A stretch of DNA of 64,000 nt from Paracoccaceae bacterium (GTDB lineage Bacteria > Pseudomonadota > Alphaproteobacteria > Rhodobacterales > Rhodobacteraceae), in contig QWDA01000004.1 of NCBI GenBank assembly GCA_003605175.1, forward strand, positions 124,001-188,000, given 5' to 3'. This document shows, one piece after another, positions 53,308 through 62,542 of the stretch. The notes beneath the pieces were generated by a model. It was not told the DNA's origin. It searched no databases and worked only from the letters and a program-made list of their open reading frames with translations. A program made the translations under genes and the position numbers. The first letter of the stretch is position 1; every line of letters starts with the position of its first letter.

Positions 53308-54411
53308 TCAGGCGTCGAGCGCCCGGCAATCCTCGGGGAGCCAGCCGATCTTGACCTTCTCGCCAGGCGCGAGGCGGGTCTGGTCGGCGCGGTTCCGCGT
53401 CTTGATGACGAAGTTGTCGTTTCCGGCGACCCGCAGGCGGGTGCGGAAGACGTCGCCCATGTAGATGAACTCGAGCACCTCGGCGTCGAGCGTATGGGCG
53501 TCGGGGCCGAGGCTGTCGGAATTCACCTCGACCCGCTCGGGGCGAATGGAGATGAGCGTGCGCTCGCCCTCGCCGGCGACCTTCACCGGCATCGCGTCGA
53601 TCACCTGGCCGTCGTCGAGGCGCACGGTGCAGCGCCCGCCGGAGATCTTTTCGACCGATCCGTGGAGCGTGTTGTTCTCGCCGATGAACTGGGCGACGAA
53701 GCTGTTCTGGGGCTGCTCGTAGAGCTCGTCCGGCGGCGCGAGCTGCTGGATCACGCCGTCGTCGAACACCGCAACGCGGTCCGACATGGTGAGCGCCTCG
53801 GTCTGGTCGTGGGTCACATAGACCGTGGTGATGCCGAGATTATGCGCGAGATTGGTGATCTCGAACTGCATGTGCTCGCGGAGCTGCTTGTCGAGCGCGC
53901 CGAGCGGCTCGTCCATCAGCACCAGCTCGGGCTCGAACACCAGCGCCCGGGCCAGCGCGATGCGCTGCTGCTGACCGCCGGAGAGCTGCGCCGGGCGGCG
54001 GCCGCCGAAGGCGCCCATCTGGACCATGTCGAGCGCGCGCTTGACCTTCTCTTCCCGGGTCGCCTTGTCGATCTTCCGGACTTCGAGCGGGAAGGACAGG
54101 TTTTCGGCCACCGTCATGTGCGGGAACAGGGCGTAGTTCTGGAACACCATGCCGATGCCGCGCTTGTGCGGCGGGATGTTGTTGATTTCCTTGCCGCCGA
54201 GCCGGATCTCGCCATGGGTGGCTGTCTCGAAGCCCGCGAGCATCATCAGGCAGGTGGTCTTGCCGGACCCGGACGGTCCGAGCATGGTCAGGAATTCACC
54301 CTTGGCGACCGAGAGGTTGAGGTCTTTCACTACAAGCGTTTCGCCGTCGTAGCTTTTTTGCACGCGCTCGAATTCAACGAACGCGGACGCGGCTGGTCCG
54401 GTAGCGTTCAC
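53308..54411 (-). CDS. ABC transporter ATP-binding protein (PotA-like)
   Basis: 367 residues from a GTG at 54411, chosen for the AGGGGA site about 8 bp upstream and because the conserved domain starts soon after (FVEFERVQKSYDG). Walker A GPSGSGKTT, signature LSGGQQQRIALARAL, Walker B LVLMDEPLGALD and a C-terminal TOBE domain. It powers the PotBC-like permease. A 189-bp gap to the alcohol dehydrogenase gene may hold a promoter. Confidence 0.92.
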   Translation of the reverse strand: MNATGPAASAFVEFERVQKSYDGETLVVKDLNLSVAKGEFLTMLGPSGSGKTTCLMMLAGFETATHGEIRLGGKEINNIPPHKRGIGMVFQNYALFPHMTVAENLSFPLEVRKIDKATREEKVKRALDMVQMGAFGGRRPAQLSGGQQQRIALARALVFEPELVLMDEPLGALDKQLREHMQFEITNLAHNLGITTVYVTHDQTEALTMSDRVAVFDDGVIQQLAPPDELYEQPQNSFVAQFIGENNTLHGSVEKISGGRCTVRLDDGQVIDAMPVKVAGEGERTLISIRPERVEVNSDSLGPDAHTLDAEVLEFIYMGDVFRTRLRVAGNDNFVIKTRNRADQTRLAPGEKVKIGWLPEDCRALDA

Positions 54412-54600
54412 GCAAGATTCCCCTGTTCTGCGCCGGTCTTTCGCAGCCGGCTGTTGGTCCGAGATAAAACCAAGACACGTAGCGGAATACAACAGCATCA
54501 TGGGCCGGAGAGGTAGCAAAAGCGATGATTTTGGGCGGAATGCACCATCTTGCCGCCATATCCGGTCCATTCGTCAGGCGCCTTGTGAAAGATCTTCTCC

Positions 54601-55746
54601 TCAGAGCAGCATGTCGATCAACCGTGAGGTGTTTTCGCGGGTCATCCCGATCGGGTTGCCGCCGCAGCTCGGATCCTTCAGGGCGCCTTCGAGGAGCGCG
54701 TCGCGATCCGGATCGGTGACGCCGAGGGCGGCGAGGCTTTCGGGAATGCCGAGGGTCGCGTTGAGTTCCCCGACGAAGGCGTAGAACCCGTCGAAGCCGC
54801 CCTCGATGCCGAGATAGGCGGCGGCGAGCGCCAGCCTGTCCACGATGGCGTCACGGTTGAAGGCGAGGACCGGCTGCATCACCACCGCGTTGGTGGTGCC
54901 GTGATGGGTGTTGTAGAGCGCGCCCACGGGATGGCTGATCGCGTGGATCGCGCCGAGGCCCTTCTGGAAGGCGGTTGCGCCCATCATCGCGGCCGACATC
55001 ATGTGCGCGCGGGCCTCGAGATCGCCGGGCGTCGCGTAGGCGCGGGGCAGGTTCTCCTTGACGAGCCGCATGCCTTCGAGCGCGATGCCCTGGCTCATCG
55101 GGTGGTAATGCGGCGAGCAGAACGCCTCGAGGCAATGCGCGAAGGCGTCCATGCCGGTGCCGGCGGTGATGGCCCTGGGCATGCCGACGGTCAGCTCGGG
55201 GTCGGCGATCACCACCGAGGGGAGCACTTTGGGGTGGAAGATGATCTTCTTCTCGTGGGTTTCGGAATTGGTGAGCACGCTGGCACGGCCCACTTCGGAG
55301 CCGGTGCCGGCCGTGGTGGGAACCGCGACGTTCGGGAAGATCGCGTCGGCGTCGGCACGGGTCCACCAGTCGCCGATATCCTCGAAATCCCACACCGGCC
55401 GCGTCTGCCCGGCCATGAAGGCGACCATCTTGCCGAGGTCGAGGCCCGAGCCGCCGCCGAAGGCGATCACCCCGTCATGGCCGCCGGATCTGAACGCCTC
55501 GATCCCGGCGGCGAGGTTCATCTCGTTCGGGTTGGGATCGACGTCGGCGAACAGCGCGCGGCCAAGCCCGGCCTGTTCGAGCAGATCCAGCGTGGCCGCG
55601 GTGATCGGCAGGGAGGCCAGGCCGCGATCGGTCACCAGCAGCGGTTTCCTGATGCCGGCGGCGGCGCAGGCCTCGGCGATTTCCCCGATCCGGCCGGCGC
55701 CGAAGCGGATTGCGGTGGGGTAGGACCAGTTGGCTTTGGGGGTCAT
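54601..55746 (-). CDS. iron-containing alcohol dehydrogenase
   Basis: 381 residues from the ATG at 55746, which overlaps the aldehyde dehydrogenase stop by 4 bp. NAD(P)-binding GGGSGLDLGK; metal ligands in GTGMDAFAHCLEAF and ISHPVGALYNTHHG, so the catalytic metal site is complete. Oxidises a primary alcohol; together with the adjacent ALDH it would convert an alcohol to an acid. The substrate is not known. Confidence 0.93.
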   Translation of the reverse strand: MTPKANWSYPTAIRFGAGRIGEIAEACAAAGIRKPLLVTDRGLASLPITAATLDLLEQAGLGRALFADVDPNPNEMNLAAGIEAFRSGGHDGVIAFGGGSGLDLGKMVAFMAGQTRPVWDFEDIGDWWTRADADAIFPNVAVPTTAGTGSEVGRASVLTNSETHEKKIIFHPKVLPSVVIADPELTVGMPRAITAGTGMDAFAHCLEAFCSPHYHPMSQGIALEGMRLVKENLPRAYATPGDLEARAHMMSAAMMGATAFQKGLGAIHAISHPVGALYNTHHGTTNAVVMQPVLAFNRDAIVDRLALAAAYLGIEGGFDGFYAFVGELNATLGIPESLAALGVTDPDRDALLEGALKDPSCGGNPIGMTRENTSRLIDMLL

Positions 55747-57116
55747 TGGAGTTTCCGCAGGTGGTAGGATTTCGGGCGTGTGACGGAGTGATAGCCGAGC
55801 ACCGAGAGCGCGGCGCCGCGGCCGGTATCCTTGCAGCCGGTCCAGCAGAGCGCCGGGTCGAGATAGTCGCAGCGGTTCATGAAGACGGTGCCGGTCTGGA
55901 TCCGGGCGCCCAGCGCCGCGGCGCGGTCGGTGTCGGAGGTCCAGAGCGAGGCGGTGAGGCCGAAATCGCAATCGTTCATCAGCGCCAGCGCCTCCTCGTC
56001 GGAGGCGACCTTCATGATGCCGACGACCGGGCCGAAGCTTTCCTCGCGCATCACCCGCATGTCATGGGTGACCCCGGTAAGGACCTGCGGCGCGAGGTAG
56101 GTACCGCCGTCATCGGCGAATTTCGAGATGTCGATATGGGCGGTGGCGCCCTGGGCGATGGCCTCGGCGGTCTGGCTCCGCACGAGATCGGCGAAGCGGC
56201 GATGCGCCATGGGGCCGAGCGTGGTGGCCTCGTCGAGCGGGTTGCCGAGGGTATAGCCGTTCACGATGGCGACGGCCTTTTCCAGGAAGGCATCGTAGCG
56301 GCTCTCGTGGACATAGATCCGCTCGATCCCGCAGCAGCACTGGCCCGAATTGAACATCGCGCCGTCGACCAGCGTTTCGGCCGCGGCGTCGATATCGGCA
56401 TCCTCCATGACATAGCCCGGATCCTTGCCGCCAAGCTCGAGGCCGACACCGGTGAAGGTGCCCGCCGCCGCGCGTTCGATCTCGCGCCCCGCCGGGACCG
56501 AACCGGTGAAGTTGACGAAGCCGAAATGCCGCGCGCCGATCAGCGCCGAGGTGGTGGCGTGGTCGAGGAAGGCGTTCTGGAACACCTCCTCGGGCACGCC
56601 GGCCTCGTGGAAGGCGCGGGCGATGCGTTCGGTGGCCAGAAGCGTCTGGGTGGAGCCCTTGACCATCACGCTGTTGCCGGCGATCAGCGCCGGGACGATC
56701 GTGTTGGTCGCGGTCATGTAGGGGTAGTTCCAGGGCGAGACCACCATGACGACGCCTACCGGTTCGCGCGCCAGATAGCGCGAGAAGGCGTCGCTGTTCT
56801 CGACAACCATGGGCGCCAGCGCCTCGGCGGCGATGCCCGCCATGTAGGTGGCGCGTTCGTTCATGCCGCCGAATTCGCCGCCATAGCGGACCGGGCGGCC
56901 CATCATCCAGGCGAGCTCGGGCACGATGTCCTGCATCTGGCCGAGACGTTCGATGCCGGCCATGACCAGGGCGATCCGCTCCTCGAGCGGCCGCGCTGCC
57001 CAGCCGGGCTGCGCGGCCTTGAGGCGGGCGGCGAGGGCGGCGGCCGCCTCGGGAGAGAGCGTCGGGCGCTCGGCATAGACGGAGCCGTCGACGGGGGAGA
57101 TGCAGGTGAGGGTCAT
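55743..57116 (-). CDS. aldehyde dehydrogenase
   Basis: 457 residues, ALDH superfamily. Catalytic segments VSPWNYPYMTATNTIVPALI, ELGGKDPGYVMEDADID and FNSGQCCCGIERIYV with the nucleophilic cysteine. It is the first gene of an ADH-ABC-hydrolase run and lies 16 bp after the PIN toxin gene. The likely role is oxidation of an aldehyde derived from the imported substrate. Confidence 0.94.
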   Translation of the reverse strand: MTLTCISPVDGSVYAERPTLSPEAAAALAARLKAAQPGWAARPLEERIALVMAGIERLGQMQDIVPELAWMMGRPVRYGGEFGGMNERATYMAGIAAEALAPMVVENSDAFSRYLAREPVGVVMVVSPWNYPYMTATNTIVPALIAGNSVMVKGSTQTLLATERIARAFHEAGVPEEVFQNAFLDHATTSALIGARHFGFVNFTGSVPAGREIERAAAGTFTGVGLELGGKDPGYVMEDADIDAAAETLVDGAMFNSGQCCCGIERIYVHESRYDAFLEKAVAIVNGYTLGNPLDEATTLGPMAHRRFADLVRSQTAEAIAQGATAHIDISKFADDGGTYLAPQVLTGVTHDMRVMREESFGPVVGIMKVASDEEALALMNDCDFGLTASLWTSDTDRAAALGARIQTGTVFMNRCDYLDPALCWTGCKDTGRGAALSVLGYHSVTRPKSYHLRKLQ

Positions 57117-57132
57117 GGATTGGTGCGGGTCC

Positions 57133-57549
57133 TTAGCATTTTGCGACGCTTACGTAGCCGTCCTGCCCGTAGCGGAGAATAGCCCTGTCGCGGGTGACCA
57201 GGGTCAGTCCGGCGTCTCGGGCGGTCGAGATGAGGATGCGGTCGACCGGATCGCCATGGATCTCGCCGGGGAGGTAGGACGAATTGACGAGGATCGCCGG
57301 GGAGAGCGAGACCAGGTCGGCTCCGACGGCGGCGGCGAATTCCTCGAACCATTGCAGGGGCGGGCGGCTGGAACGTAGCTTGCCGCGCGCCATCAGGAGG
57401 CCGATCTCCCAGGCCGAGATGGGCGAGACGCAGAGCGCCCCGCCCTCTTCGCGCGTTGCCTCGATGGCGGCCACGGCCTCCTCGGCAAAGGGTTCGTCCT
57501 GCGAGGCCCAGATGATCGCGCAGGTATCGAGGAGGACGCGCTCAGCCAT
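57133..57549 (-). CDS. PIN-domain toxin (VapC-like)
   Basis: 138 residues. PIN ribonuclease with acidic active-site residues D8 (LLDTCAIIWA), E48 (ISAWEIG), D100 (HGDPVDRIL) and D121 (VTRDRAI). It is probably an RNA-cleaving toxin, neutralised by the partner protein encoded just upstream, whose 3' end overlaps its start by 8 bp. The toxin ends 16 bp before the aldehyde dehydrogenase gene. Confidence 0.88.
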   Translation of the reverse strand: MAERVLLDTCAIIWASQDEPFAEEAVAAIEATREEGGALCVSPISAWEIGLLMARGKLRSSRPPLQWFEEFAAAVGADLVSLSPAILVNSSYLPGEIHGDPVDRILISTARDAGLTLVTRDRAILRYGQDGYVSVAKC

Positions 57550-57970
57550 TTTCGGATCCGTCGCCCCATTCGGCCCCGGTCGGCGCGGTCAGGTCGAAAT
57601 CGACCTCAACTAGGATCGTGCCTTTCATCGCGCCGAAGATCGGGTGGCGTTTGGGGGCAGCTTCTCGGAGGGACGAGTTCGGCATGACCGGCGCGTTAGC
57701 TGTGGGTTCCGGAGGTGTACCCTTCGATTTGCGAAAAACCAGTTTGCCCGACGCAAGGTCCACGTCGGACGAGCGGTAACCGGCCTCAAGCCACGCATAG
57801 GTACAAACGCTGTTCGACGGATTATTCGACCACCACGCGCGGTATTTACGGGCGGAAGGCGGGAGGTCGCTGTCAATCAGACGCTCGATTTCCTTGAAAG
57901 TCATAGGAACATACTCAGCGGCTCGATCAGCAAGGTAGGTCTTCAGAGGATCATATTTTGAAGTGCTCAT
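57542..57970 (-). CDS. antitoxin with DUF7662 domain and VapB-like tail
   Basis: 142 residues from the ATG at 57970. The N-terminal part (about 5-80) matches a domain I recall as DUF7662: KYDPLKTYLADRAAEYVPMTF, PSARKYRAWWSNN and VDLASGKLVFRK. A linker (about 82-105) leads to a tail HPIFGAMKGTILVEVDFDLTAPTGAEW like that of VapB-type antitoxins, which binds the toxin. It is coupled to the PIN gene by an 8-bp overlap. DNA binding by the N-terminal domain is inference. Confidence 0.75.
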   Translation of the reverse strand: MSTSKYDPLKTYLADRAAEYVPMTFKEIERLIDSDLPPSARKYRAWWSNNPSNSVCTYAWLEAGYRSSDVDLASGKLVFRKSKGTPPEPTANAPVMPNSSLREAAPKRHPIFGAMKGTILVEVDFDLTAPTGAEWGDGSENG

Positions 57971-58012
57971 TGGTTCTATCCGTTGTTGAGGCAGCCAATA
58001 GCGACGACTCAA

Positions 58013-58070
58013 CATGTACAGAAGTCGCTACTGTATGTCAACACTGTATATGTACTTCTATAATGTACAT
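58013..58070 (-). promoter_or_regulatory. toxin-antitoxin promoter and repeat-rich operator
   Basis: On the minus strand a perfect TTGACA (58041-58036) stands 17 bp before TACATG (58018-58013), about 45 bp upstream of the antitoxin ATG. The stretch carries several TGTAC/TGTAT half-sites and an inverted pair AGAAGT (58020-58025)/ACTTCT (58054-58059). This suits autoregulation by the antitoxin. The region is AT-rich. Confidence 0.55.
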
Positions 58071-58071
58071 A

Positions 58072-59442
58072 CTAATACCTTTCAAATCCGCGCATCAGGT
58101 CCCAGTCGGTGACGCGGCGGTCGTATTCGTGTTGTTCCCATTCCGCGGCGTGAACGTAATGGTCGACCACGTCGTCGCCGAAGGCTTCGCGCAGCATCGT
58201 GGAGCTGCGCAGGGTCTCGGTGGCGGCGCGCAGCGTCGCGGGGAAGCTGCGGATGTTCTCGGCGGTGTAGGCGTCGCCGGTGAATTCGGGTTCGAGCTCG
58301 AGCTTCTGCTCGATCCCGGCGAGACCGGCGGCGATCTGGCCGGCGAAGGCGAGGTAGGGGTTCAGGTCGGCGCCGCCGATCCGGTTCTCGATGCGGATCG
58401 CCTTGGTGCCCTCACCCACCAGGCGGAAGCCGGCAGTACGGTTGTCGCGGCTCCAGACCGCCCTGGTGGGCGCGAAGGTCTGGGCGACGAAGCGCTTGTA
58501 GGAGTTGATGTTGGGTGCCAGCAGGAGCGCCACGTCGGGCACATGGGCGAGAAGGCCGGCGATGTAATGCTTCATCGTGGCCGACATGCCGTGCGGCGCG
58601 TCCGTGTCGAGGAAGGCCGGCGTGGCGCCATCGGCGGACCAGAGCGACTGGTGGATGTGGCTGGAGGAGCCGGCGGCCTTGTAGTCGTACTTGGCCATGA
58701 AGGTGACGGCGTGGCCCTTGGACCAGGCGATTTCCTTGACCCCGTTCTTGGTGATCGTGTGGTTGTCGGCGGCGGAAAGCGCGTCGGCATACTTGACGTT
58801 GATCTCCTCCTGGCCGGGCCAGGCCTCGCCCTTCGAATTCTCCACGGGGATACCCGCGCCGCGAAGGCCGACCCGGACGGCGCGCATCACGTCTTCTTCC
58901 TTGGTGGTCTGGAAGATGTTGTAGTCCTCGTTGAACGGGCTGACCGGGGTGAGGCTGCGATAGGCGGAGGCATGGGCCTCGTCGAAGCTCTCGCGGAACA
59001 GGTAGAATTCGAGCTCGGAGGCCATCATCGGCGTGAAGCCCATCGCCTTCGCGCGGGCGATCTGGCGCTTGAGGATCGCGCGCGGCGAGACGGAGATCTC
59101 GGCGCGACCCGCATGGTCGAGCGTGTCGCAGAGGACCAGCGCGGTGCCGGGGAGCCACGGGATCCGGCGAAGCGTCGAGAGGTCGGGCTTCATCATGTAG
59201 TCGCCGTAGCCCTGCGCCCAGGAGGCGGACTTGAAGCCCGGGATCGGCTCCATGTCGATGTCGACGGTGAGGAGATAGTTGCAGGAATGGGTCTCGTGGA
59301 CACCGGATTCCAGGAAGTGCGGCGCGTCGAAGCGCTTGCCCATCAACCGGCCCTGCATGTCGATCTGGGCCATGATGACGGTGTCGATCTCGCCTGCGGC
59401 GACGGCTTCGCGGAGGGCATCCAGGGTGAAGGGCGCGGTCAT
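58072..59442 (-). CDS. glutamine-synthetase family ligase (PuuA-like)
   Basis: 456 residues, ATP-grasping GS fold. Catalytic segments: ASELEFYLF, WPGQEEINVKYADAL, GSSSHIHQSLW, LLAPNINSYKRF and AIRIENRIGGADLNPYLA. It belongs to the GS-like branch that includes gamma-glutamylputrescine synthetase and related gamma-glutamyl-amine ligases, and lacks features of classical GlnA regulation. It is the last gene of a minus-strand operon with TRAP genes, so it probably joins glutamate to an amine or related compound. Confidence 0.85.
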   Translation of the reverse strand: MTAPFTLDALREAVAAGEIDTVIMAQIDMQGRLMGKRFDAPHFLESGVHETHSCNYLLTVDIDMEPIPGFKSASWAQGYGDYMMKPDLSTLRRIPWLPGTALVLCDTLDHAGRAEISVSPRAILKRQIARAKAMGFTPMMASELEFYLFRESFDEAHASAYRSLTPVSPFNEDYNIFQTTKEEDVMRAVRVGLRGAGIPVENSKGEAWPGQEEINVKYADALSAADNHTITKNGVKEIAWSKGHAVTFMAKYDYKAAGSSSHIHQSLWSADGATPAFLDTDAPHGMSATMKHYIAGLLAHVPDVALLLAPNINSYKRFVAQTFAPTRAVWSRDNRTAGFRLVGEGTKAIRIENRIGGADLNPYLAFAGQIAAGLAGIEQKLELEPEFTGDAYTAENIRSFPATLRAATETLRSSTMLREAFGDDVVDHYVHAAEWEQHEYDRRVTDWDLMRGFERY

Positions 59443-59543
59443 GTGTTGGTCCTTTCAAAGCGGTGACCGGCCCCTGGCGGGGCCGGTCGCGGTCATGCGC
59501 TCGCCGCTGCCCTTGCGGGCACCGGCGAGCCGCCGCGCGGGCC

Positions 59544-60584
59544 TCAGCCGTAACGGTAGGGCCGGCCGGCCTTCGCCATGTCGGCGTTGTACTTGCGGAA
59601 GATCTCGACGACCTTCGCCTTGGTCTCGCTTTCGGCGGCGATTTCGTCCCAGAACTTCACCGCGGCGTCCTCGACCGTCTGCCATTCGGCGTCGGGGATC
59701 GTGGTGAGCTGCATCTTGGTGCCGTTGACTCGCAGCGAGGCCTCGCCGCCCCAGTACCACCACTGGCGATAGTAGTGCGATTGCTGGCAGCAAACCTCGA
59801 ACAGGGTCTTGAGATCGTCGGGCAGCTCGTTCCAGCGGTCCATGTTCGCGAAGAAATGGCCGATCCAGGCGCCGGAGATGTTGTTGGTGAGGAAGTAGTT
59901 GGTCACGTCGGCCCAGCCCACCGTGTAATCCTCGGTGATGCCCGACCAGGCGATGCCGTCGAGTTCGCCGGTCTGCACCGCGACCTCGATATCCTCCCAG
60001 GGAAGCGTCACCGGGACGACGCCGAACTGGGTCAGGAAGCGGCCGGCGGTGGGGAAGGTGAAGATCCGCTTGCCCTGCAGGTCGGCGAGCGAGTTGATCG
60101 GATCCTTGGTGTTGAAATGGCAGGGGTCCCAGGAACCGGCGGAGACGTGCTTCACGCCGACCGCCTCGTACTCGGCCTTCCAGATCTCGTCGAGCCCGTA
60201 CTGGTTGAACAGCACCGGCACGTCGAGCGAGTAGCGCGAGCCGAACGGGAAGTAGCCGCCGAACACCGTGACCTCGGTGGGCGAGGCCATCGAATCGTCG
60301 TCGGACTGCACCGCGTCGATGGTGCCCTGCTGCAGCGCGCGGAACAGCTCGCCCGTGGGCACGAGCTGGTCGGAATAATAGGTCTCGATCTGCATCCGGT
60401 CGCCGGCGATCTGGTTGAACATCCTGATTGCGGGGTCGAGCACATGCTCGGCGAGCGCCGGGCCGGCATAGGTCTGGAGCCGCCAGGTGATCTTCGACTG
60501 GGCGATGGCCGGGGCCGCGAGCGGCGCGGCGGCGGCGCCGAGCGCGGTGGTCTTCAGGAACTTCCGTCTGCTGGTCGTTGTCAT
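59544..60584 (-). CDS. TRAP transporter substrate-binding protein DctP-like
   Basis: 346 residues. Twin-arginine export signal (TSRRKFLKTTALGAAAAPLA), then a DctP-family fold: TWRLQTYAGPALAEHVLDPAIR, YYSDQLVPTGELFRALQQGTID, LQGKRIFTFPTAGRFLTQFG and DGIAWSGITEDYTVGWADVTNYF. It resembles the branch that binds 2-oxo acids or related carboxylates. It supplies the DctQM permease encoded upstream. Confidence 0.92.
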   Translation of the reverse strand: MTTTSRRKFLKTTALGAAAAPLAAPAIAQSKITWRLQTYAGPALAEHVLDPAIRMFNQIAGDRMQIETYYSDQLVPTGELFRALQQGTIDAVQSDDDSMASPTEVTVFGGYFPFGSRYSLDVPVLFNQYGLDEIWKAEYEAVGVKHVSAGSWDPCHFNTKDPINSLADLQGKRIFTFPTAGRFLTQFGVVPVTLPWEDIEVAVQTGELDGIAWSGITEDYTVGWADVTNYFLTNNISGAWIGHFFANMDRWNELPDDLKTLFEVCCQQSHYYRQWWYWGGEASLRVNGTKMQLTTIPDAEWQTVEDAAVKFWDEIAAESETKAKVVEIFRKYNADMAKAGRPYRYG

Positions 60585-60635
60585 CTTCTCTCTCCTTGTT
60601 GGACGGTCGGCCCCTTGCCGGGGCTCTGCTTTGCT

Positions 60636-61961
60636 TCAGTTTCCGTAGACGTAATGCGGCAGCCAGAGCGCGATCCCGGGGAAGCACATCAGGATCACCA
60701 GCGCCACGATCATCACGCCGACGAAGGGGACGATGGACACGTAGATGTCGCGCAGCGAGATCTCGGGCGGCGCCATGGCCCGCATCAGGAACAGATTGTA
60801 GCCGAAAGGCGGGGTCATGTAGGCGATCTGCGTCGTGATCGTGTAGAGCACACCGTACCAGATCAGGTCGAAACCGAGCTCGCCCACCAGCGGCACGTAG
60901 AGCGGTGCCACGATCACCAGCATGGCGGTGTCGTCGAGGAAGGTTCCCATGACGATGAAGCTGAGCTGCATCAGGATGAGGATCATGATCGGCGAGAGGC
61001 CGAGCTTTTCGGTGAAGACCGCTTCGATGGCCTTTACCGCGCCCAGACCGTCGAAGATCGCGCCGAAGCCCAGGGCCGCGAGGATGATCCACATGAACAT
61101 GCAGGAGATGCCGAGGGTCTGGCGGGTGCAGGTCTCGAACACCGCCCAGGTCATGCGGCGTTTCAGGACAGCGGCAACAAGGGCGGTGAGCGCGCCGATG
61201 GCGGAGCTTTCGACGAGCGAGGTCCAGCCGTTGACGAAGGGCACCATCATCGCGGCGAAGATCAGGAAGGGCAGCAGGCCGGCGCCGAGCAGCCGGATCT
61301 TCTCGGCGCGCGACACATCGGCGGCGTCTTCAAGGGCGGGGCCGAGCTCGGGCTGAAGCCTACAGCGGATCCAGATGTAGAGGATGAAGAGACCGGCCAT
61401 CATGAGGCCCGGCAGCACGCCCGCGAGCCAGAGCTGGCCCACCGGCTGGCGCGCGATCATCGCATAGAGCACCAACACCACCGAGGGCGGCACGAGGATA
61501 CCGAGGGACGAGCCCGCCTGGATCACGCCCGTGACCATTCGCTTGTCGTAGCCGCGGCGCAGCAGCTCGGGCAGCGCGATGGTGGCACCGATGGCCATGC
61601 CGGCGACCGAGAGCCCGTTCATCGCCGAGATCAGCACCATGAGCCCGATCGTGCCGATGGCGAGCCCGCCCGAGACATTGCCGAACCAGACATGGAACAT
61701 CCGGTAGAGATCGTCGGCGAGGCGGCTCTCCGACAGCACGTAGCCCATGAAGATGAACATCGGCAGCGTAAGCAGCGGATACCATTTCATCAGCTTCATG
61801 GCGGCGGAGAAGGGAATGTCGATGCCCTGTGTCCCCGCGCCATAGAGCGCCAGGGCCGCGACGCAGGCGACCGCACCGATGGCGCCGAAGACGCGCTGTC
61901 CGGAGAACAGCAGCACCATCATCGTGGCGAACATGAAAAGGGCGATATGCTCCTGACTCAC
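60636..61961 (-). CDS. TRAP transporter large permease DctM-like
   Basis: 441 residues from a GTG at 61961, preceded by GGAGG at 7 bp and overlapping the DctQ stop by 4 bp. About 12 hydrophobic helices, with DctM motifs LPMFIFMGYVLSESRLADDL, SAMNGLSVAGMAIGAT, GSSLGILVPPSVVLVLYA and TPPFGYNLFLMRA. Sodium-coupled import together with DctQ and DctP. Confidence 0.95.
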   Translation of the reverse strand: MSQEHIALFMFATMMVLLFSGQRVFGAIGAVACVAALALYGAGTQGIDIPFSAAMKLMKWYPLLTLPMFIFMGYVLSESRLADDLYRMFHVWFGNVSGGLAIGTIGLMVLISAMNGLSVAGMAIGATIALPELLRRGYDKRMVTGVIQAGSSLGILVPPSVVLVLYAMIARQPVGQLWLAGVLPGLMMAGLFILYIWIRCRLQPELGPALEDAADVSRAEKIRLLGAGLLPFLIFAAMMVPFVNGWTSLVESSAIGALTALVAAVLKRRMTWAVFETCTRQTLGISCMFMWIILAALGFGAIFDGLGAVKAIEAVFTEKLGLSPIMILILMQLSFIVMGTFLDDTAMLVIVAPLYVPLVGELGFDLIWYGVLYTITTQIAYMTPPFGYNLFLMRAMAPPEISLRDIYVSIVPFVGVMIVALVILMCFPGIALWLPHYVYGN

Positions 61962-62542
61962 GTGGTCGCCTCCGGAATGTCGTGGCCGGCGAGCCGGGCG
62001 ATGTCCTTGAAGAGTTCCGAGATCGCCTGGAGCATCATCAGGAAGACGCCGAGGACCATGACCGCCTTGACCGGCCAGATATACGGGCGCCAGGCGGTGG
62101 AGGAGACTTCGAGCCGGCCGATCTTTTCGGAGCCGGTCAGAAGACCGCCGAAGAACTGGAGCGGTTCCTTGCCCCAGTAGCCCAGCGAATAGGCGGTGGA
62201 GGCGAGGCCGCCATAGAGCAGGACACCGAGATAGAAGATCAGGAAGAACACCGTGACGGCATCGACCGCGGCCTTTCGCCGGGTGCTCCAGCTGCCGTAG
62301 AACAGATCCATCCGGACGTTCGAGCCCATCTGGATCGAATAGGGCCCGCCGACCATGTAATAGGCGACCATGGCGAATTGCGCGGTTTCCAGCGTCCAGA
62401 GCGACGGGACGAAGAAGGTCTTCGAGACCGACGACCACAAGAGCACCCCCATCATCCCGAAAAGCCCGTACATGGTGATCCGGCCGATCCGCCGGTTCAT
62501 CGCATCGACGACGCGGATATAGGCGAGCATCGCGCCGATCAT
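61958..62542 (-). CDS. TRAP transporter small permease DctQ-like
   Basis: 194 residues, four membrane helices (near 22-42, 58-75, 92-115, 155-178). DctQ hallmark: RKAAVDAVTVFFLIFYLGVLLY. It overlaps the hydrolase gene upstream by 4 bp and the DctM gene downstream by 4 bp, indicating a tightly coupled operon. Confidence 0.92.
   Translation of the reverse strand: MIGAMLAYIRVVDAMNRRIGRITMYGLFGMMGVLLWSSVSKTFFVPSLWTLETAQFAMVAYYMVGGPYSIQMGSNVRMDLFYGSWSTRRKAAVDAVTVFFLIFYLGVLLYGGLASTAYSLGYWGKEPLQFFGGLLTGSEKIGRLEVSSTAWRPYIWPVKAVMVLGVFLMMLQAISELFKDIARLAGHDIPEATT

Noticed and set aside
59463-62180. Very long open frame on the plus strand antisense to the TRAP genes.
   Set aside because: Antisense frames in G+C-rich DNA stay open by chance; the protein is rich in Arg, Gly, His and Asp with no fold resemblance, and the minus strand holds well-supported genes.
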